A stretch of DNA of 42,307 nt from Tomitella biformata AHU 1821 (GCF_000524475.1 NZ_BAVQ01000018.1:1-42307); one strand, 5' to 3'; shown: positions 24,743-33,540, counted from the first letter of the stretch. The notes: generated by a model from the sequence alone, not told the origin. Made by a program: numbers and translations.

Positions 24743-26304
24743 GTCGCGCACGTAAGACACCCCCCGGCCGGATCCTGTTCGTGGGCTCGGGGCCCGGTGA
24801 TCCAGCCCTGCTCACCCTCCGTGCCCGCGATATCTTGGCCCAGGCCACGGTCGCGTTCACCGACTCCGACGTCGACGCCGGCGTCCTAGAGCTCGTCGGC
24901 GTCGATCTTGAGGCCGACCCCGAGACGGGCGAGCGTCCCGGCGAGGTCCGCCCCGCACTGGGCGAGCCCACCGATGTCGCAAAGGCCCTGGTCGCCGAGG
25001 CCAAGCTGGGCCACGACGTCGTGCGCCTAGTCTCCGGGGACCCGATGACCACGGACTCCGTGATCGCCGAGCTCACCGCCATCGCCCGCACTCAGGTGCA
25101 GTTCGAGGCCGTTCCCGGCTTGCCCGTGGGCAGCGCCGTCCCGGCCTACGCCGGGATGCCGCTGGGCTCGAGCCACACTGAGATCGACGTGCGCGGCGAC
25201 GTGAACTGGGCCGCACTGGCCGCCGCCCCCGGGCCCCTGGTCCTCCAGGCCGCGTCCGGGCACCTCGCCGAGACCGCCAGCGCGCTGGTCGAGAACGGCA
25301 TGGCCCCGCAGACGCCCGCCGCGATCACCGTGCGCGGCACGACGCGCCAGCAGCGGACCGTCGAGGCGACCCTGGCCACGCTCAACGAGGTCGGCTCCGA
25401 GCTCGTCGGCCCGCTCGTCGTCACCGTCGGCAAGGTCGTCTCGCAGCGCCACAAGATGTCCTGGTGGGAGTCGCGTTCGCTGTACGGCTGGACCGTGCTG
25501 GTGCCGCGCACCCGCGACCAGGCGGCAGTGATGAGCCGCCGCCTCGTCACGCACGGCGCCATCCCCAAAGAGGTGCCGACGATCTCCGTCGAGCCGCCCC
25601 GCAGCCCTGCCCAGATGGAGCGCGCGGTCAAGGGCCTCGTGGACGGCCGCTACCAGTGGGTCGTGTTCACCTCGACGAACGCCGTCAAGGCCGTGTGGGA
25701 GAAGTTCCAGGAGTTCGGCCTGGACGCCCGCGCGTTCTCCGGCGTGAAGATCGCCTGTGTCGGCCGCGCGACCGCCGAGAGCGTCCGCGCGTTCGGCATC
25801 GAGCCCGAGATGCTGCCGAAGCCGACGGAGCAGACCAGCGAGGGCCTGCTCGCCGAGTTCCCGCCATTCGACGACATCCTGGACCCCGTCAATCGGGTCC
25901 TGCTGCCCCGCGCGGATATCGCCACGGAGACCATCGCCGACGGCCTGCGCGAGCGTGGCTGGGAGATCGAGGACGTCACCGCGTACCGCACCGTCCGGGC
26001 CGCCCCGCCGCCCGCCGAGACCCGCGAGATGATCAAGACCGGCGGCTTCGACGCGGTGTGCTTCACCTCCTCGTCCACCGTCCGGAACCTGGTCGGCATC
26101 GCCGGCAAGCCGCACGCCCGCACGATCGTCGCCTGCATTGGCCCGAAAACGGCCGAGACGGCGCGCGAGTTCGGCCTCCGCGTGGACGTGCAGCCCGAGA
26201 TCGCCGAGATCGGCCCGCTAGTTGAGGCGCTCGCCGAGCACGCCGCGCGGCTCCGAGCCGAAGGCGCCTTGCCACCCCCGCGCAAGAAGTCCCGCCGACG
26301 CTAA
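24739..26304 (+). CDS. hemD: Bifunctional uroporphyrinogen-III C-methyltransferase / uroporphyrinogen-III synthase
   Basis: 521 aa fusion. The N-terminal part (about residues 10-245) is a tetrapyrrole methylase: ILFVGSGPGDPALLTLRARDIL, LVSGDPMTTDSV, and PGLPVGSAVPAYAGMPL. The C-terminal part (about residues 250-510) is a HemD domain: GWTVLVPRTRDQAAVMSRRL, WVVFTSTNAVKAV, LPRADIA and CFTSSSTVRNL. HemD closes hydroxymethylbilane into uroporphyrinogen III; the methylase would start the siroheme/B12 branch. The methylase domain here shows a loosely conserved set of motifs, so its activity should not be assumed. Such fusions are usual in actinobacteria. It ends with a basic RKKSRRR tail. The start overlaps the small ORF. 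Confidence 0.92.
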   Translation: MSRARKTPPGRILFVGSGPGDPALLTLRARDILAQATVAFTDSDVDAGVLELVGVDLEADPETGERPGEVRPALGEPTDVAKALVAEAKLGHDVVRLVSGDPMTTDSVIAELTAIARTQVQFEAVPGLPVGSAVPAYAGMPLGSSHTEIDVRGDVNWAALAAAPGPLVLQAASGHLAETASALVENGMAPQTPAAITVRGTTRQQRTVEATLATLNEVGSELVGPLVVTVGKVVSQRHKMSWWESRSLYGWTVLVPRTRDQAAVMSRRLVTHGAIPKEVPTISVEPPRSPAQMERAVKGLVDGRYQWVVFTSTNAVKAVWEKFQEFGLDARAFSGVKIACVGRATAESVRAFGIEPEMLPKPTEQTSEGLLAEFPPFDDILDPVNRVLLPRADIATETIADGLRERGWEIEDVTAYRTVRAAPPPAETREMIKTGGFDAVCFTSSSTVRNLVGIAGKPHARTIVACIGPKTAETAREFGLRVDVQPEIAEIGPLVEALAEHAARLRAEGALPPPRKKSRRR

Positions 26305-26310
26305 GACCAC

Positions 26311-26345
26311 CACTAACGGCCGCCACCTCGTGGCGGCCGTTAGTG
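26311..26345 (+). terminator. Perfect 16-bp hairpin after hemD
   Basis: Positions 26311-26326 are the exact reverse complement of 26330-26345, with a CTC loop. It starts six bases after the hemD stop. Only a weak T-containing tail follows. It should separate the rex-hemACD transcript from hemB, at least partly. Confidence 0.8.
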
Positions 26346-26383
26346 TCTTGGCAGGTCTAGTTGCTCACCAGGAGGCTGTAACA

Positions 26384-27370
26384 ATGTTCCCGGATCATCG
26401 CCCACGCCGTTTGCGGACCACCCCGGCTATGCGCAGGCTGGTCGCCGAGACCAGCCTGGAGCCGCGACAGCTGGTGCTGCCGATGTTTGTCGCCGACGAC
26501 ATCAGCGCGCCGCGGCCCATCTCCTCGCTGCCCGGCGTTGTACAACACACCCAGGAATCGCTGCTCGTCGCCGCAGCGGAGGCCATCGAGGCCGGGGTCG
26601 GGGGACTGATGCTCTTCGGCGTGCCCGGGCATCGGGACGCCGTCGGCTCCGGCGCCGACGACCCGGACGGCGTGCTCAACCAGGCCCTCGCGTCGCTGCG
26701 CGCCGAGTTCGGCGATGACACCGTGCTGATGGCCGACACCTGCCTCGACGAGTTCACCGACCACGGGCACTGCGGCGTGCTCAGCGTCGACGCGAATGGT
26801 CGCCAGCGCATCGACAATGACGCGACGCTGCAGCGCTACGTCGACATGGCCCTCGCACAGGCCGAGGCCGGGGCGCACGTGCTCGGGCCCAGCGGCATGA
26901 TGGACGGCCAGGTAGGCGCCATCCGCGCGGCCCTCGACGCCGCAGGCTTCCGGCACACCTCGATCCTGGCGTACTCCGCGAAGTACGCGTCGGCGCTGTA
27001 CGGCCCGTTCCGTGAGGCTGTCGGCTCCACTCTGACCGGCGACCGCAAGACCTATCAGCAGGACGCCGCCAACCGGCGCGAGTCCATCCGCGAGGTCTCC
27101 CTGGATCTGGCCGAGGGCGCGGACATGGTGATGGTCAAGCCCGCGTCGCTGTACCTGGATGTGCTGCGCGAGGTTGCGGACATCTCCGACGTGCCGGTGG
27201 CCGCCTATCAGGTGTCCGGCGAGTACGCGATGATCTGCGCGGCCGCGGAGAAGGGCTGGATCGACAAGGACGCGATGATCCTGGAGTCGCTCACCTCGAT
27301 CCGCCGTGCGGGCGCGGACATTGTGCTGACCTACTGGGCCGCCGAAGTCGCCGCCCGACTCTCCCGATGA
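26384..27370 (+). CDS. hemB: Delta-aminolevulinic acid dehydratase (porphobilinogen synthase)
   Basis: 328 aa. It condenses two aminolevulinate molecules into porphobilinogen. The two Schiff-base lysines are Lys200 (ILAYSAKYAS) and Lys252 (MVMVKPASLY). The metal-site loop is DTCLDEFTDHGHCGV, with Cys120 and Cys130 but Asp at 122, so only two of the three cysteines of the zinc-type site remain. AGGAGG (26370-26375) lies eight bases before the ATG, a perfect Shine-Dalgarno. The frame is open upstream but that part crosses the terminator. It heads a second transcript with three small membrane protein genes. Confidence 0.96.
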   Translation: MFPDHRPRRLRTTPAMRRLVAETSLEPRQLVLPMFVADDISAPRPISSLPGVVQHTQESLLVAAAEAIEAGVGGLMLFGVPGHRDAVGSGADDPDGVLNQALASLRAEFGDDTVLMADTCLDEFTDHGHCGVLSVDANGRQRIDNDATLQRYVDMALAQAEAGAHVLGPSGMMDGQVGAIRAALDAAGFRHTSILAYSAKYASALYGPFREAVGSTLTGDRKTYQQDAANRRESIREVSLDLAEGADMVMVKPASLYLDVLREVADISDVPVAAYQVSGEYAMICAAAEKGWIDKDAMILESLTSIRRAGADIVLTYWAAEVAARLSR

Positions 27371-27396
27371 GGGCGGGCGCCGATTACGGTGTGGGC

Positions 27397-27897
27397 ATGG
27401 ATCAGGCGAAGCCCGAGAAGCCGGTTGATATCCGCACGGCATTTGAGCTCTGGTGCGCCGTCGCGGTCCTGGGCGTGTTCGCGTCGATTGCCCTGGTCTT
27501 CGTGACGCTCGGGGACCGGGCCGCATACACCGAGGAGCTGACCCGCCGACTCAACGAGATGGACCCCAGTGGCGCAGCCACGGTGGACATCTCGTTGGCG
27601 TTCAATCTGGGGCTGGCCATCGCCGGCCTTTTCGGGGTGGCTATCGCCGTCCTCGTCTACTTTCTGGCGCGCCAACTTCGGGCCGGAAAGGGTTGGGCAC
27701 GCTTGCTTCTGACCGGCGCCACAGCGTTCGTGGTGGTCTCGGCCATCAGCTCGTTTGCCGCCGAGCGGCAGTCGGGCATCGCCCCGATGGCGCTGGCGAT
27801 CCTGATGATCCTGCAGGCTGTGCTGGCGGTGGGCGCGACGGTGTTGTCGCATCGGCGTGACGCGAGCGTGTACCTCGCCAAGCGGCCCACCCCATGA
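27397..27897 (+). CDS. Conserved membrane protein (Rv0513-like)
   Basis: 166 aa with four predicted membrane helices: about residues 21-42, 68-90, 102-122 and 128-148. The loop between helices one and two holds a polar stretch TEELTRRLNEMDPSG. No catalytic motif is seen. Two starts are possible: an ATG at 27367 overlapping the hemB stop, and the ATG at 27397 used here. TACGGT lies six bases before the latter, which would allow a leaderless transcript. By synteny it matches the membrane protein that follows hemB in mycobacteria. Function unknown. Confidence 0.7.
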   Translation: MDQAKPEKPVDIRTAFELWCAVAVLGVFASIALVFVTLGDRAAYTEELTRRLNEMDPSGAATVDISLAFNLGLAIAGLFGVAIAVLVYFLARQLRAGKGWARLLLTGATAFVVVSAISSFAAERQSGIAPMALAILMILQAVLAVGATVLSHRRDASVYLAKRPTP

Positions 27898-28382
27898 GCG
27901 AGGTGCTCTACACGGAGCCCGGCGCCCGGTGGCGGGTGCTCCTGCTCGCCCCGATCTTCGCGGTGGTGGGTCTGGTCTCCGACGCGCTGCTCGGCAGCGG
28001 AATGCGCTGGTTCGTGTGGGTGCTCGCCGCGCTCATCCTCGGGGCTATCGGCTCCTGGATGGTGCACGCGGCCCGGCAGCACACCAGCGTCTCACTCACG
28101 CGCGAGGTGCTCGTCCAGGGCCAGGACGAGTTGCCGACGAGCGACATCGTGAAGGTTTTCCCCGCGGCCCCGCGCAATCGCACCCGCGACGATCCGGCCG
28201 AGCACTGGGAGTCGGCCCGCGCGCTAGGCGAGATCTCCCGGATCCCGCGTGGCCGGCGAGGGGTCGGCATCCAATTGCGCCGGGGTAACCTCACGCAGGC
28301 CTGGGCCAAGGACGACGATGCATTGCGGACTGCGCTGCAGGCGATCCTGGACGCCCGGAGAAAGGGGTCGCGACCCACATGA
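27894..28382 (+). CDS. DUF3093-like small membrane protein
   Basis: 162 aa. Two membrane helices at about residues 15-33 and 38-57 precede a cytoplasmic domain with VSLTREVLVQGQDELPTSDI and the short motif WAKDDDALRTALQAIL near the end. The layout (two helices, then a basic soluble domain that looks PH-like) resembles DUF3093 proteins, an assignment made by eye. It is coupled to the previous gene by ATGA and to the next one by ATGA. Function unknown. Confidence 0.65.
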   Translation: MSEVLYTEPGARWRVLLLAPIFAVVGLVSDALLGSGMRWFVWVLAALILGAIGSWMVHAARQHTSVSLTREVLVQGQDELPTSDIVKVFPAAPRNRTRDDPAEHWESARALGEISRIPRGRRGVGIQLRRGNLTQAWAKDDDALRTALQAILDARRKGSRPT

Positions 28383-28636
28383 GATCCCAACGCATTGGCG
28401 GCGCCGGCGAATTGGCTGCGGCCCTCGTGCTTCTTGGCGCGGCGCTCTGGCAGTGGCTGTCGGGCGTCTATCAGTCCCGCACTGCCGTACAGCTGCCGAG
28501 CGGGGCCGAACAGTGGCTGACCGTCTACGACGGCCCCCACATCATCTCGGCCTTCGCGCTGGCCGCGGCGGCGGTCCTACTGCTGGTAGACGGTGCCATG
28601 CGGCTGCGCGCCGTCAGCGTTGGAACTGGAACCTGA
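28379..28636 (+). CDS. Small two-helix membrane protein (Rv0514-like)
   Basis: 85 aa. Membrane helices at about residues 8-29 and 55-75 are linked by a polar extracytoplasmic loop (SRTAVQLPSGAEQW). The ATG overlaps the stop of the previous gene. Its last 23 bases overlap the 3' end of convergent pxpC on the other strand, so the two transcripts share an antisense tail. No family function is known. By position it corresponds to the small membrane protein after Rv0513. Confidence 0.7.
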   Translation: MRSQRIGGAGELAAALVLLGAALWQWLSGVYQSRTAVQLPSGAEQWLTVYDGPHIISAFALAAAAVLLLVDGAMRLRAVSVGTGT

Positions 28637-29471
28637 CCTGGTCGCCTGGCCGGAGTTGGGCGGCGGACGCGACCGAATGAGCCCGCAGCACCGCGATCAC
28701 GGGATAGCCGCCGGTGGGCGGATGGTCGGCGAGGAAGAGGACGGGCTGCCCGTCCGCCGGCACCTGCACCGAGCCGACGGCCATGCCCTCGCTGGGCAGC
28801 TCACCGTGCCGGGACCGCTCCAGCGGGAGCACGCCGCCTAGCCGGACCCCCACCCGGTTCGCGTCATCCGTGACCTTCCACCGCTGGGTGGTGAGCGCGG
28901 CCAGCGCGGCTGGGGTGAACCAGTCGGCGCGGGGCCCGGGGGTGACGAACAGCGGGGCAGGCTTGGGTTGCGCCGTCGGGATGAAGTCCATTGCCGGCCA
29001 CTGGGCCCGCGCTGTGCCGACCCGCAGCACATCGCCGGGGCGCAGGGGAGGGGGTCCGAGGCCTGAGAGCAGGTCGGTGGACTGGCTGCCCAGCACGGCT
29101 TCGCCATGGATCCCGCCGCGGACCGCCACATAGTTCCGGAGCCCGGCCACGGGAGCTGCCACGGCGAGCACGCAGCCGTCGCACATCTCGATCAGCGCGT
29201 GGTCTCCCACCGGGTGGCCGTTGAGCGCAATAGCGGTGCGCGGGCCGGTGACCGCGACCAGCACCTGGCCGTGCGCGCGGACCCGCAGCCCACCGGCGGT
29301 GGTCTCCAGACACGCAGCGCCCGGCACGTTGCCGGCGAGCCTGTTCGCCGCGCGGTACGCCGGCAGATCGGCCGCTCCGGAGCGGCCGACGCCGAGCGCG
29401 CCGACGCCGCGGCGGCCCTCGTCTTGGACGGTGGTCAGCGGGCCGGGGGAGAGCACCTCGAGGGCGCTCAT
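28614..29471 (-). CDS. pxpC: 5-oxoprolinase subunit C (biotin-dependent carboxyltransferase family, KipA-like)
   Basis: 285 aa. It begins LEVLSPGPLTTVQDEGRRGVGALGVGRSGAAD, the hallmark of the urea amidolyase/KipA family. Further blocks are NRLAGNVPGAACLETTAGG, VTGPRTAIALNG and the C-terminal NRVGVRLGGVLPLER followed by DHPPTGGYPVIAVL. With PxpB and PxpA it forms the ATP-dependent 5-oxoprolinase that returns 5-oxoproline to glutamate. It starts with ATGA overlap on the pxpB stop. It is last in the minus-strand unit beginning with the metal-binding lipoprotein. Confidence 0.9.
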   Translation of the reverse strand: MSALEVLSPGPLTTVQDEGRRGVGALGVGRSGAADLPAYRAANRLAGNVPGAACLETTAGGLRVRAHGQVLVAVTGPRTAIALNGHPVGDHALIEMCDGCVLAVAAPVAGLRNYVAVRGGIHGEAVLGSQSTDLLSGLGPPPLRPGDVLRVGTARAQWPAMDFIPTAQPKPAPLFVTPGPRADWFTPAALAALTTQRWKVTDDANRVGVRLGGVLPLERSRHGELPSEGMAVGSVQVPADGQPVLFLADHPPTGGYPVIAVLRAHSVASAAQLRPGDQVRFQFQR

Positions 29472-30070
29472 AGTGCGCGGAACCGCACGACGGCGCCGGG
29501 GTGGATGAGGGCAGGGGGCTCGCGGCCGGTGTTCCACAGCTCGATGTCGGTGTGGCCCAACAATTGCCAGCCGCCGGGCGAGGAGCGCGGATAGACGCCG
29601 CTGAATTCTCCGGCCAGGCCCACACTGCCGGCGGGGACGGACACCCGGGGCGTGGCGCGGCGGGGCACCCGCAGCCGGGGACCGCCGCCGACGAGGTAGC
29701 CGAAGCCCGGGGCGAAGCCGCCGAACGCGCAGGTCCACTCGGTCTCGGTGTGGGCGTCGATGACCTCGGCGACGGTCATCCCTGTCAGCTCGGCGACGGC
29801 GTCGAGGTCGGGTCCGTCATAGCGCACGGGGATCTCGACGGCCGTGGCCGTCCGCGCCGGCGCGGGGGCGGCGGAGATTGATCGGATCCAGGTGGTGACG
29901 GCGGGCCGGGGCAGGCCCTCGAAGCAGACGAGGACGGTGCGGGCGCCGGGGACGAGGTCGCTGATGCCCTCTCCACGCGCCGCCTCGGCCGCCGCGCTGA
30001 ACGCGAGAACCTCTGGCAGGGAGTTGAATTCGACGAGAATTGCTGACTCGCCACAATCGAGGAGGCGCAT
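29468..30070 (-). CDS. pxpB: 5-oxoprolinase subunit B (allophanate hydrolase subunit 1 family, KipI-like)
   Basis: 200 aa. Family blocks are MRLLDCGESAILVEF at the start, VPGARTVLVCFEG, VEIPVRYDGPDLDAVAE, and the conserved FGGFAPGFGYLVG followed by PRRATPRVSVPAGSVGLAG and YPRSSPGGWQLLGHT. All core motifs of the family are intact. The ATG at 30070 lies four bases beyond the pxpA stop. The homologue in Bacillus, KipI, also inhibits a sporulation kinase, a role not expected here. It works with PxpA and PxpC in pyroglutamate recycling. Confidence 0.9.
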   Translation of the reverse strand: MRLLDCGESAILVEFNSLPEVLAFSAAAEAARGEGISDLVPGARTVLVCFEGLPRPAVTTWIRSISAAPAPARTATAVEIPVRYDGPDLDAVAELTGMTVAEVIDAHTETEWTCAFGGFAPGFGYLVGGGPRLRVPRRATPRVSVPAGSVGLAGEFSGVYPRSSPGGWQLLGHTDIELWNTGREPPALIHPGAVVRFRAL

Positions 30071-30074
30071 CAGC

Positions 30075-30836
30075 TCACCGGAACGGGCGAATTGCCACGT
30101 CGGCGGCGGCGAGGCGCTCGCGCACCGCGCGCGCGATGCCGACTGCGCCGAGGGTATCGCCGTGTACGCAGATGGAGTCTGCCGCCACCGTGAGGATGGC
30201 TCCGTCGACGGCCTCGATGGTGTGCTCGGTCGCGAGGCGCGCCATGCGGTCGGCGATGACGGCGGCGTCGCGGAGGACGGCGCCCGGCTCACGACGTGAG
30301 AGGAGGGATCCGTCGGGGTTGTAGGCGCGGTCCGCGAAGGCCTCGACGATGGTCCGCAACCCGGCGTCCGCGGCCTCGGCCAGGAACACCGAGTCCGGCA
30401 GCCCGAGGACGGGCAGGGCTGCGTCGTACTCCCGCACCGCCCGCACCACGGCCCGCGCCTGCTCGCGGTGGTGCACTATCGCGTTGTACAACGCGCCATG
30501 GGGTTTGACGTACTCCACACGCCCGCCGCGCGCCCGGGCCAGGCCGTCGAGCGCCCCGATCTGGTAGATCACGTCTGCCGTCAGGTCGGCCGGGTCCATG
30601 TCGATGAAGCGGCGACCGAAGCCGACGAGGTCGTGGTAGCCGACCTGCGCGCCGATCGCCACCCCGCGCTCGATCGCAGCCTCGGCGGTGGCCAGGAGCG
30701 TTGTCGGGTCGCCCGCGTGGAAGCCGCAGGCGATGTTGGCGCTGGTGACCACGTCGAGCATGGCGCCGTCATCGCCCAGCCGCCAGTGGCCATAGCTCTC
30801 GCCAAGGTCGCAGTTCAGGTCGATGGCGGGGCTCAT
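30075..30836 (-). CDS. pxpA: 5-oxoprolinase subunit A (LamB/YcsF family)
   Basis: 253 aa. It opens [14 protein letters not shown], the signature of LamB/YcsF proteins, and continues with [56 protein letters not shown] and ICVHGDT. The Asp/His-rich blocks form a probable metal-binding TIM-barrel site. It is the first of the three oxoprolinase genes and begins only 20 bp after the stop of the metal transporter permease. GGGAGGG upstream can serve as ribosome binding site. Cytoplasmic. Confidence 0.92.
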   Translation of the reverse strand: MSPAIDLNCDLGESYGHWRLGDDGAMLDVVTSANIACGFHAGDPTTLLATAEAAIERGVAIGAQVGYHDLVGFGRRFIDMDPADLTADVIYQIGALDGLARARGGRVEYVKPHGALYNAIVHHREQARAVVRAVREYDAALPVLGLPDSVFLAEAADAGLRTIVEAFADRAYNPDGSLLSRREPGAVLRDAAVIADRMARLATEHTIEAVDGAILTVAADSICVHGDTLGAVGIARAVRERLAAADVAIRPFR

Positions 30837-30856
30837 CCCCCTACCCTCCCACGAGC

Positions 30857-31741
30857 TCATGCCGCCGCAAGTTTGCTGGCCGAGCTGCTGCGGGCGCGCA
30901 CCGCGGCGTAGATCCGGGCGAGCACGTAGATGCCGAAGGAGATCGAGGTGACGAACACCGAGACGGGCACGCCGGGCGCGAGCGAGAGGATGATGCCGCC
31001 CACCACGGAGACCTCCGCGAACAGGATCGACAGCATGGTCGCGCGCAGTGGGCTGGCGGTCAGGTGCGCGGCGGCGGCGGCGGGCGTGATCAGCAGCGAG
31101 AGCACGAGCAGCGCGCCGACGATCTGCACGCCCATCGCGGCGGTGATGCCGACGAGGACGGCGAAGACGATGGCCAGCAGTCGCAGTGGCACGCCGCGGG
31201 CGGCGGCGACATCGGGGTCGACGCTGGCGAACCACACCGGCCGGTAGATCAGCGCCAGCACGCCGAGCACCACGACGGCGGACCAGACGAGCAGCTGGAT
31301 GCCGGTGCTGTCCACACTGACGACCTGGCCGACCAGCAGCGAGAACTTGTTGCTGGTGCGCGCGGGGTTGAGCCAGATGAACAGCACGGACAGGCCCAGG
31401 CCGAACGCGAGGACCGCGCCGATGACGGAGTCCTGCTCTCGAGCCCGCGTGCCGAGCAGGCCGAAGACGATGGCCGCGAGCACCGCGCCGCCGATGGCGC
31501 CGATGCCGACGCTGACGCCGAACAGCAGGCCGAACGCCGCGCCGGCCATCGACAGCTCGCTGGTGCCGTGCACGGCGAAGGACATCTGCCGGCTGACGAT
31601 CAGGGGGCCCATCACGCCCGAGACGAGGCCGATGATGGCGGCCGCGATCAGCGCGTGCTGGACGAAATCGAGGCGCAGCAACTCCCCGGTCTGGTCGAAG
31701 GACCACATCTGCTGCCACAGCTGGGTGAGCTTCTCGTTCAC
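30857..31741 (-). CDS. znuB: Metal ABC transporter permease (ZnuB/MntB family)
   Basis: 294 aa, GTG start overlapping the stop of the ATPase gene. Eight or so membrane helices are seen from residue 27 onward, for example [37 protein letters not shown] and [19 protein letters not shown]. The conserved ABC-3 family segment [19 protein letters not shown] and the [10 protein letters not shown] block identify it as a zinc/manganese permease. It forms the channel between ZnuA and ZnuC. Metal specificity (Zn or Mn) cannot be settled from sequence. Confidence 0.92.
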   Translation of the reverse strand: MNEKLTQLWQQMWSFDQTGELLRLDFVQHALIAAAIIGLVSGVMGPLIVSRQMSFAVHGTSELSMAGAAFGLLFGVSVGIGAIGGAVLAAIVFGLLGTRAREQDSVIGAVLAFGLGLSVLFIWLNPARTSNKFSLLVGQVVSVDSTGIQLLVWSAVVVLGVLALIYRPVWFASVDPDVAAARGVPLRLLAIVFAVLVGITAAMGVQIVGALLVLSLLITPAAAAAHLTASPLRATMLSILFAEVSVVGGIILSLAPGVPVSVFVTSISFGIYVLARIYAAVRARSSSASKLAAA

Positions 31742-32562
31742 AGGGTTTCTCCGGGTCCGACCATGGGGGAGGTCAGGCAGGTCTCGTCGAGCTGGTCGTG
31801 GGTGCCGACGACAACCACCCTGTCGCGGACCCGCAGCACGTCCACCTGGGTGCGATATAGGTCCGAGAGGACCTGGGAGGTGAGCACCTCGTCGGGCGTG
31901 CCGACGATGAAGCGGCCGTCGACGATATAGAGGACGCGATCGACCATGGGCAGGATCGGGTTGATCTCATGGGTGACGAACAGGACCGCGGTCTCGGCGG
32001 CGTGCCGGCGGTTGTCGATGAGCTGGGCCACCATCCGCTGGTTGGCGAGGTCCAGGCTCAGCAGCGGCTCGTCGCAGAGCAGCACCGCGGGGTTCCCGAC
32101 GAGGGACTGGGCCACGCGCAGGCGCTGCTGCTCGCCGCCGGAGAGCACCCCGACGGGGGAGTTGGCGTAGTGCGTGGCGCCGACGGCCGCGAGGGCGGCA
32201 TCGACGGCGGCGCGGCGGCCGGTGCGGCCCCGCAGGCCGAGGCCCCACTGGTGTCCGTCGAGTCCGAACTCCACGAGGTCGCGCCCGCGCAGCGTTGTGC
32301 CCGCGTCGAGCGTCTTCTGCTGGGGGATGTAGCCGACGCGATCGTTGCCCGAGCGCACCGGCTTGCCGGCGATGCTGGCGTGCCCGCCGCTCAGGGGCTG
32401 CAGGCCGAGGAGCACCTTGAGCAGGCTCGTCTTGCCGGAGCCGTTGGGGCCGAGCACCGCGAGGAACTCACCGGGCGCGACGGTCAGGTCGAGCCCGGAC
32501 CAGAGCGTGCGGGGGCCGAAGCCCAGCGCGGCATTTTCGAGCGAGATGGCGGCCGCGCTCAT
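31738..32562 (-). CDS. znuC: Metal ABC transporter ATP-binding protein (ZnuC/MntA family)
   Basis: 274 aa. Walker A GPNGSGKT (residues 38-45), signature LSGGEQQRL, Walker B AVLLCDEP and H-loop FVTHEINP are all present. The Q-loop is in [11 protein letters not shown]. The spacing fits the metal-importer subclass. The last 35 residues extend past the usual core. It overlaps the binding-protein gene upstream by ATGA and the permease gene downstream by GTGA, so the three are made together. It drives uptake by ATP hydrolysis on the inner face of the membrane. Confidence 0.93.
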   Translation of the reverse strand: MSAAAISLENAALGFGPRTLWSGLDLTVAPGEFLAVLGPNGSGKTSLLKVLLGLQPLSGGHASIAGKPVRSGNDRVGYIPQQKTLDAGTTLRGRDLVEFGLDGHQWGLGLRGRTGRRAAVDAALAAVGATHYANSPVGVLSGGEQQRLRVAQSLVGNPAVLLCDEPLLSLDLANQRMVAQLIDNRRHAAETAVLFVTHEINPILPMVDRVLYIVDGRFIVGTPDEVLTSQVLSDLYRTQVDVLRVRDRVVVVGTHDQLDETCLTSPMVGPGETL

Positions 32563-33509
32563 GCGGTGGCCGTGCCCAGCCCGGTGAGGACCTCCTGGAC
32601 CCACCCGACATAGTGCTGGCCGTCCGGCAGCGACTCGGAGACCAGCACCACCGGCAGCCCATCTCCCTCGGCGGTGGTGCGCAGCGACTCGGTGGTGGGG
32701 CTCTCGGTCTCGATGTTGTAGACGAGGGCCGCTGCGGCGCCGCTGCCCAGGAGAGTGCGGAGTTCGGCGATCACGGCCGGCGCGGGATCGGAGCCGTGCT
32801 CGACGGCCTCGCCGAACTCCCGCGGGGTGAGATCCTCGATGCCGGCCTGCGCCAGGAGGTAGTGGGTGACCGGCTCGGTGGCGAGCACGGGCCGGGGGCC
32901 GCTGGCGTGGATGGCGGCGGCCTCGTCGGCGAGCTCGCGGAGCTGCCCGTGCAGGTTCTCGGCGTTGGCGGTGAACGTGGCGGCGTTGGCGGGGTCGATG
33001 GCGCCGAGCTGGTCCGCGATGGCGGCGGCGACGGCGTCGGCGGTGCTCAGGTCGAACCACACGTGCTCGTTGTCGTCGTCCGCGGTGCGTGTGCCGCCGA
33101 GGCCGCGGTCGGTGATCGGCAGGGCGTTCGCGTCGATGGCCGGGCCGGCGGCGTCGGCGGACTTCAGGATCGACGCCATGAACTGGTCGTAGTGGCCGCC
33201 GTTGTAGACGACAAGGTCGGCCTTGGCCACGGCCAGGATGTCGGCGGGGGCCGTCTCATACTCGTGCGGGTCCTGGTTGGGCCCGATAATCGTGTGCACG
33301 GTGACCGCGTCCCCGCCGACCGTGGCCGCGATGTCGCCCCACACGTTGGTGGACGTGACAATCTGCGTGCGTCCGTCCGCGACGGAGTCGGAGGCGCTGG
33401 CGGAGCAGCCGGCGAGGGCCAGTGTGGCCCCGGCGGCGAGGACAGCGGTGGCCGCGACGATGCGGGCGGAGATGGATGGGCGCACGGGCTCGCTCTCGTA
33501 AGAATTCAC
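32559..33509 (-). CDS. znuA: Metal ABC transporter substrate-binding lipoprotein (ZnuA/TroA family)
   Basis: 316 aa, GTG start. A signal peptide ends in a lipobox LALAGC with Cys35 as the lipid anchor. Cluster A-I metal-binding features are visible: His82 in GPNQDPHEYE, His149 in NEHVWFDL and His216 in TEPVTHYLL, with an acidic partner expected in the C-terminal lobe. The His-rich loop common in zinc-scavenging ZnuA is short and acidic here (DDDNE), so manganese remains possible. It is the first gene of a likely six-gene unit and has a palindromic operator-like site 11 bp upstream. Confidence 0.9.
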   Translation of the reverse strand: MNSYESEPVRPSISARIVAATAVLAAGATLALAGCSASASDSVADGRTQIVTSTNVWGDIAATVGGDAVTVHTIIGPNQDPHEYETAPADILAVAKADLVVYNGGHYDQFMASILKSADAAGPAIDANALPITDRGLGGTRTADDDNEHVWFDLSTADAVAAAIADQLGAIDPANAATFTANAENLHGQLRELADEAAAIHASGPRPVLATEPVTHYLLAQAGIEDLTPREFGEAVEHGSDPAPAVIAELRTLLGSGAAAALVYNIETESPTTESLRTTAEGDGLPVVLVSESLPDGQHYVGWVQEVLTGLGTATA

Positions 33510-33519
33510 TACTAAAGGG

Positions 33520-33540
33520 AATGATTGTCATTACAGAGTA
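33520..33540 (-). promoter_or_regulatory. Probable metal-regulator operator and -10 box for znuA
   Basis: AATGA-TTG-TCATT (33520-33532) is a perfect five-base inverted repeat, the AT-rich palindrome shape of Zur/Fur or DtxR-family boxes. On the minus strand TACTCT (33535-33540) fits a -10 box immediately upstream, so a bound repressor would cover the transcription start. The regulator is not identified. Confidence 0.5.
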
